Below are positions 7,677-10,600 of a stretch of DNA of 10,600 nt, one piece after another (position 1 is the stretch's first letter; each line of letters starts with the position of its first letter). Under the pieces are notes generated by a model. That model worked only from the letters and a program-made list of their open reading frames with translations. It was not told where the DNA came from and searched no databases. The DNA is taken from the NCBI GenBank assembly GCA_015488975.1, contig WFMT01000119.1:1-10600 (forward strand), written 5' to 3'. Origin of the DNA: Campylobacteraceae bacterium (GTDB taxonomy: Bacteria; Campylobacterota; Campylobacteria; Campylobacterales; JALSKU01). Both the position numbers and the translations under genes were made by a program.

Positions 7677-8612
7677 ATGAAAAATATACTTATTACACTG
7701 TTTTTTATCACTGTTTTTATTTTCGCAGGTGAGCCAATAAAACCTATTCCATTACACATAAAATATAATTATCAAAAAGCAAAACTAGGATATATGCTTT
7801 TTATGGATCCGAATCTCTCCTCAAGTGGCAAAGTCTCCTGTGCAACCTGTCATGACTTAAACCGTGGAGGAGTTGATCCAAGAAAAACAGCGGTGTCTGC
7901 CGGAGTTGACGGTCAAAAAGGCTCATCTAACGCACCTACTGTATTTAACAGTTACTTTGGATTTAGACAGTTTTGGAACGGAAAAGCTAAAAATCTTGAC
8001 ACTCAAGCAGGCGGACCTCTGCATAATCCAGTAGAGATGGGTATGGACAATCAAAAGATACAAAAGTATTTAAGAAGCAACAAATTTTATGTAAAAGAGT
8101 TTAAAGCTATCTACCATGAAAAACCAACTGCAAAAGATGTTGCAAATGCCATAGCAGAGTTTGAAAAGGCTTTGTTTACTCCAAATTGTAAATTTGACAA
8201 ATATTTAAGAGGAGAGATAAAACTCTCAAAAGAGGAAAAAAAGGGATATGAATTGTTTAAGACTCTTGGATGTATTGCTTGTCACAACGGTGTGGATATA
8301 GGAGACAACAGTTATCAAAAGATGGGTGTTATCCATCCATATAAATGGCAAAGAAATATACCAGACAGATACGCTATCACTCACAAAAGAAGCGATAAAA
8401 ATGTATTTAAAGTTCCAACTCTAAGAAATATTCTCTTAACCGCTCCATATTTTCATGATGGCTCAGCAAAGAATATCAAAGAAGCATTAAACTCTATGGC
8501 TTATCACAATCTAGGACTTAAACTTACTCCTGATGAGATAAAAGCCCTCATAGCTTTCTTTAAGACTTTAACAGGGCAAAAGCCTGCTATCTTAAAAAGG
8601 TTATCCAAGTGA
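7677..8612 (+). CDS. Periplasmic di-haem cytochrome c peroxidase
   Basis: Reduces H2O2 to water in the periplasm with electrons from small c-type cytochromes. It has a signal peptide (MKNILITLFFITVFIFAG, cleavage near 17-18) and two haem c sites: CATCH at 55-59 (N-terminal, peroxidatic haem) and CIACH at 199-203 (electron-transfer haem). GGPLHNPVEMG at 112-122 carries the conserved catalytic-loop Glu (E120). PTLRNILLTAPYFHDGS (247-263) and M274 fit the C-terminal domain with the Met ligand of the second haem. Length 311 after a short signal is typical. No His occurs between H59 and H116, so the removable His ligand of some classical enzymes is not obvious. No Shine-Dalgarno precedes the ATG. 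Its TGA overlaps the GTG of the next gene. MauG-like relatives are a less likely alternative. Confidence 0.93.
   Translation: MKNILITLFFITVFIFAGEPIKPIPLHIKYNYQKAKLGYMLFMDPNLSSSGKVSCATCHDLNRGGVDPRKTAVSAGVDGQKGSSNAPTVFNSYFGFRQFWNGKAKNLDTQAGGPLHNPVEMGMDNQKIQKYLRSNKFYVKEFKAIYHEKPTAKDVANAIAEFEKALFTPNCKFDKYLRGEIKLSKEEKKGYELFKTLGCIACHNGVDIGDNSYQKMGVIHPYKWQRNIPDRYAITHKRSDKNVFKVPTLRNILLTAPYFHDGSAKNIKEALNSMAYHNLGLKLTPDEIKALIAFFKTLTGQKPAILKRLSK
8594..8600 (+). promoter_or_regulatory. Ribosome binding site for the GTG start at 8609
   Basis: AAAAAGG inside the 3' end of the peroxidase gene, 8 bases before a GTG whose TG is shared with the peroxidase TGA. This points to translational coupling of the two genes. 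Confidence 0.5.
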
Positions 8613-8632
8613 ATTTTCAATCTCTCAAATTC

Positions 8633-8641
8633 GGGGGGGGG
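8633..8641 (+). repeat. Nine-G homopolymer at codons 9-11
   Basis: G9 in an AT-rich gene. Poly-G tracts of about this length cause reversible frameshifts at phase-variable genes of Campylobacter and Helicobacter. It lies just after the GTG start but before the alternative TTG start at 8684. Confidence 0.85.
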
Positions 8642-8683
8642 ACAGAAAGAGCTCCCCTGCCTTTAAAGCATGGGAATCATAAC
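8633..8683 (+). other. Segment resembling the right end of an IS200/IS605 element
   Basis: G-run, then ACAGAAAGAGCTCCCC, then an imperfect hairpin CCCCTGC-CTTTAAA-GCATGGG (8654-8674, one mismatch), then AATCATAAC. This order resembles my memory of the subterminal hairpins that follow tnpB in IS200/IS605 elements. No transposase and no left end are present. TTTTCAA at 8614-8620 and TTGAAAA at 8684-8690 bracket the segment as a 7-bp inverted repeat. The match is from memory of consensus forms, so confidence is low. Confidence 0.35.
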
Positions 8684-8895
8684 TTGAAAAACTTAATACT
8701 AAAATCATTTATAGTTATATTTTTCGCTTTTGTAGGAGTATTTGGAGTATTGAATCAAAAGTCAAAAATGCTTTATGAGATAAAGCAAACAAGTTATTTT
8801 TCTATGCAATTACAACTTATAAATAACCATATCAGCAAATTGAAAAATGATATTTTTAGAGACAAATTTTATCTATATTTTGATAATGACATCAT

Positions 8896-8900
8896 TAGTA
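8896..8900. repeat. Left copy of 5-bp target duplication
   Basis: TAGTA directly before the left terminal repeat, matched by TAGTA at 9170-9174 directly after the right one. One copy belongs to the original gene (part of its Ser-Lys codons). Confidence 0.75.
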
Positions 8901-8927
8901 ACTGACCTTACGCACTATATCACATCA
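8901..8927 (+). repeat. Left 27-bp terminal inverted repeat
   Basis: Perfect complement of 9143-9169. Similarity continues for a few bases past one mismatch (CAG at 8929-8931). It carries the in-frame TGA at 8903-8905 that ends the upstream fragment. Confidence 0.88.
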
Positions 8928-9142
8928 TCAGCATTATAGAATGTGGTATGATACGAGGCAGAAAGTTTTCGGCATAGCCGTAGCTATGGTGGAAATTTTC
9001 TAACGAAGTAGAATGCCTCATTCTATAATGCCCTTCGGGTGAGCTTTAAAGTGCACGATTGCTTCGTTGGTTTTACTTCACCATAGCTACGGCTATGCCA
9101 AAGCAAAACCGCCTTGCACTCATACACTTTAAAACTCACTGG

Positions 9143-9169
9143 TGATGTGATATAGTGCGTAAGGTCAGT
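9143..9169 (-). repeat. Right 27-bp terminal inverted repeat
   Basis: Perfect complement of 8901-8927. It holds a TAG (9153-9155) in frame with the downstream GGDEF-EAL fragment, so reading from inside the element into the gene is blocked until the ATG at 9195. Confidence 0.88.
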
Positions 9170-9174
9170 TAGTA
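9170..9174. repeat. Right copy of 5-bp target duplication
   Basis: TAGTA directly after the right terminal repeat; partner of 8896-8900. Confidence 0.75.
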
Positions 9175-9194
9175 AAGAGATTAAAAAGATTGAT

Positions 9195-10600
9195 ATGCTT
9201 TTTAATATTGCTCTATCAGGTAAAGATTTTAAAAAAAATCAGCATAAAGATATATTCTTTGCTCTAAAAAATGAGAAAAAAAAATTTAAAAAATTAAAAA
9301 GCAGTATTTATGAATTTCTAAGATATAACGCACCTATTAAAAACAGTTCAATGTATCTATCAAGAATATTGGAAAAATCTTTTGATACATTTGATATGAA
9401 TAATAAAAAAGACAGAAATATAATTTTGCTTTTTTCAAAATCAGAAGATAGTATCTTTTTCAATATAAATACTTCAAATAATGCCTTTATGAAAAATATT
9501 TTAAATTATAATAAAAAATTGTATCAACTGTCTAAAAATATTAAAGATGAAAAAAAGAGAGAGTTGATTGAAATTTTTCGTGCAAATTTGGGAGTATTTA
9601 TAAAAAGCTTTCCAATACTTCAAAAAAACTTAAATACCATTTTAACTTTACCGATAGAAAATAATATAAAAAAGATTTTAAAAAGATATACTCAAAAGTC
9701 TCTTAAAGAACAGGAAAAAATAGGCAAAATTTCCAATTATATACTTATTTTGTATCTTTTAAGTATAACTGTTATACTGTTTTTTATCTTTTACACCGAA
9801 AAAGAAAATTTAAAACTTAAAAAGATTTCCAAAAAGCTATATTTCTCAACTATCACAGATAAATTAACAGGCTTAAGCAACAGAACATGCTATAAAAAGG
9901 ATAAAAAAACTTTCAAAAATCCTTCTTTGATACTTATTAACATAGATGACTTTAAAGATATCAATAATTTATATGGAACAGATTTTGGAGATAAAGTTTT
10001 ACAAATATTATCCAAAAAGATTGATTCTCTATCAAAAGATATGAAAAGTGCAAAAGTTTACAGAGTTGGGGCAGATGATTTTGGCATACTTTCTGAATTT
10101 CAAGGAAAAAATCAATTAATAAAAAGAGTTTTACAAATCTTACATGAGATAAATAACACTATCTTTGAGATAGATAATCATAGTATAAATATATCTGTTT
10201 CTATCGGTGTTAGTTATAATCAGCCAAAACTTCTTGAATGTGCTGACATAGCCTTGAAAAAAGTCAAATTATCATATACGACAATGTATCAGATATATAA
10301 GGATGATTTTAATACAGCCAAAAATTTAGAGAAAAATTTAGAAATCTTATCAACACTAAAAAAAGCTTTGCTTGAACATAGAGTTGTACCATATTTTCAG
10401 CCAATAGTAAACTTAAACAGTGGAAAAATAGTAAAATACGAAGCTTTAGTCAGGCTGATAAAACAAGACGGTGAAGTATTGTCTCCTTTTTATTTTTTAG
10501 ATATAGCCAAAAAAGCAAAATTGATAAGTAAAATTACAGAAGTTATGCTTCTTGCTTCTTTAAAAAAGATAAGAGAAAAAAATGTATATATCAGTGTCAA
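9195..10600 (+). CDS. 3' part of the interrupted GGDEF-EAL c-di-GMP protein (cut by window edge)
   Basis: Open from 9156 to the window end; 9195 is the first ATG and has no clear ribosome site. In the restored numbering (97 codons before the element), residues to about 280 are a lysine- and leucine-rich helical periplasmic domain, perhaps a DAHL-type sensor by layout only. Membrane helix 2 is at about 286-306 (ILILYLLSITVILFFIFY). The GGDEF domain starts with DKLTGLSNR (9858-9884) and keeps the metal-site Asp in LINIDDFKDI. Its signature is GADDF (10068-10082) instead of GGDEF, and no RxxD inhibitory site precedes it, so cyclase activity is doubtful. The EAL domain begins at about 10380 (VPYFQPIVNL) with an intact YEALVRL (EAL at 10440-10448); later catalytic residues lie outside the window. 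Likely role: c-di-GMP breakdown or sensing. In the present state the gene is broken unless re-initiated. Confidence 0.85.
   Translation, partial: MLFNIALSGKDFKKNQHKDIFFALKNEKKKFKKLKSSIYEFLRYNAPIKNSSMYLSRILEKSFDTFDMNNKKDRNIILLFSKSEDSIFFNINTSNNAFMKNILNYNKKLYQLSKNIKDEKKRELIEIFRANLGVFIKSFPILQKNLNTILTLPIENNIKKILKRYTQKSLKEQEKIGKISNYILILYLLSITVILFFIFYTEKENLKLKKISKKLYFSTITDKLTGLSNRTCYKKDKKTFKNPSLILINIDDFKDINNLYGTDFGDKVLQILSKKIDSLSKDMKSAKVYRVGADDFGILSEFQGKNQLIKRVLQILHEINNTIFEIDNHSINISVSIGVSYNQPKLLECADIALKKVKLSYTTMYQIYKDDFNTAKNLEKNLEILSTLKKALLEHRVVPYFQPIVNLNSGKIVKYEALVRLIKQDGEVLSPFYFLDIAKKAKLISKITEVMLLASLKKIREKNVYISV

Larger units (their letters stand above)
8609..8905 (+). pseudogene. 5' fragment of an interrupted membrane GGDEF-EAL gene
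   Basis: The first 97 codons of a c-di-GMP signalling gene, cut by the inverted-repeat element; the frame ends at a TGA inside the element's left repeat (8903-8905). Residues 1-25 are odd for the family: a triple glycine from a nine-G tract, then prolines and histidines. From residue 26 the protein looks normal: membrane helix at about 28-48 (ILKSFIVIFFAFVGVFGVL), then a charged helical stretch heading into the periplasm. The GTG at 8609 overlaps the peroxidase stop and has a good ribosome site. A TTG at 8684-8686, just before KNLILKSF, may be the ancestral start. By itself the fragment would be a one-helix membrane peptide of no known activity. Joining base 8900 to 9175 restores the frame into the 3' fragment. 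Confidence 0.75.
8901..9169. mobile_element. MITE-like non-autonomous element interrupting a GGDEF-EAL gene
   Basis: A 269-bp insertion without coding capacity. Its ends are perfect 27-bp inverted repeats (8901-8927 and 9143-9169, starting ACTGACCTTACG), flanked by TAGTA duplications. Inside are a left hairpin (12-bp stem 8931-8942/9020-9031, then 6 bp 8955-8960/9014-9019), a right hairpin (12 of 13 bp, 9041-9053/9125-9137, then 6 bp 9069-9074/9105-9110) and a small central hairpin with a UUCG loop (9032-9039). Each large hairpin has the same tip palindrome, CATAGC-NNNN-GCTATG. The two tips are also exact complements over 21 bp (8971-8991/9079-9099), and 9002-9008 pairs with 9062-9068. It looks richer in G and C than the gene it splits, by eye. 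The transposase that moves it must be elsewhere; a 5-bp duplication fits several IS families, so I assign none. Confidence 0.87.

Noticed and set aside
8612..8690. c-di-GMP riboswitch ahead of the GGDEF-EAL gene
   Set aside because: The GEMM core elements that I know are absent, and the segment lies inside the reading frame from the GTG.
8900..9170. Element bounds set to the 28-bp perfect repeat (8900-8927/9143-9170)
   Set aside because: Including A8900 and T9170 leaves only a 3-base AGT duplication; bounds 8901-9169 give a clean 5-bp TAGTA duplication. The extra matching base pair is explained by the target ending in A and beginning with T.
8906..9176. CRISPR array or tRNA in the repeat-rich stretch
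   Set aside because: The repeats are inverted, not spaced direct repeats, and no cloverleaf with a T-loop motif can be drawn.

Overview
The window comes from an AT-rich genome that reads as a member of the Campylobacterota (Epsilonproteobacteria). The reasons are the T-tract plus TATAAT-type promoters, the divergent pheS/HIT pair, an argH-pckA-oadA (pycB) neighbourhood like the one I recall from Campylobacter jejuni, and an OadA protein that opens with the variant DTTFRDGFQS motif I associate with this phylum. The genus cannot be fixed from the sequence.

Layout: (1) 1-386, minus strand: 5' part of pheS, with a TTG start. (2) 611-967, plus strand: a HIT-family nucleotide hydrolase, divergent from pheS. 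(3) 968-1144: a convergent gap filled by a nested inverted repeat. (4) 7563 down to 1145, minus strand: a tight five-gene operon oadG-oadA-oadB-pckA-argH with gaps of 9 to 15 bases, probably driven by an extended -10 promoter near 7605-7613. (5) 7677-8612, plus strand: a secreted di-haem cytochrome c peroxidase. (6) 8609 to the window edge, plus strand: a membrane-bound GGDEF-EAL protein, start overlapping the peroxidase stop, which is broken by a 269-bp non-coding inverted-repeat element.

How the genes fit: OadGAB is a complete sodium-pumping oxaloacetate decarboxylase (oxaloacetate to pyruvate, Na+ exported). PckA interconverts oxaloacetate and PEP. ArgH releases fumarate while making arginine. 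The operon therefore gathers enzymes at the C4/C3 branch point. On the other strand, a periplasmic peroxide-reducing enzyme is coupled to a c-di-GMP signalling gene.

The most interesting part is 8609-9176. The c-di-GMP gene carries a nine-G tract at codons 9-11, a segment resembling the right end of an IS200/IS605 element in its N-terminal codons, and a MITE-like insertion with 27-bp perfect terminal inverted repeats and a 5-bp TAGTA target duplication. Removing the element and one target copy restores a continuous frame across the junction. The element can be drawn in two mutually exclusive folds: a full-length fold-back, or a pair of hairpins each capped by the same palindrome.
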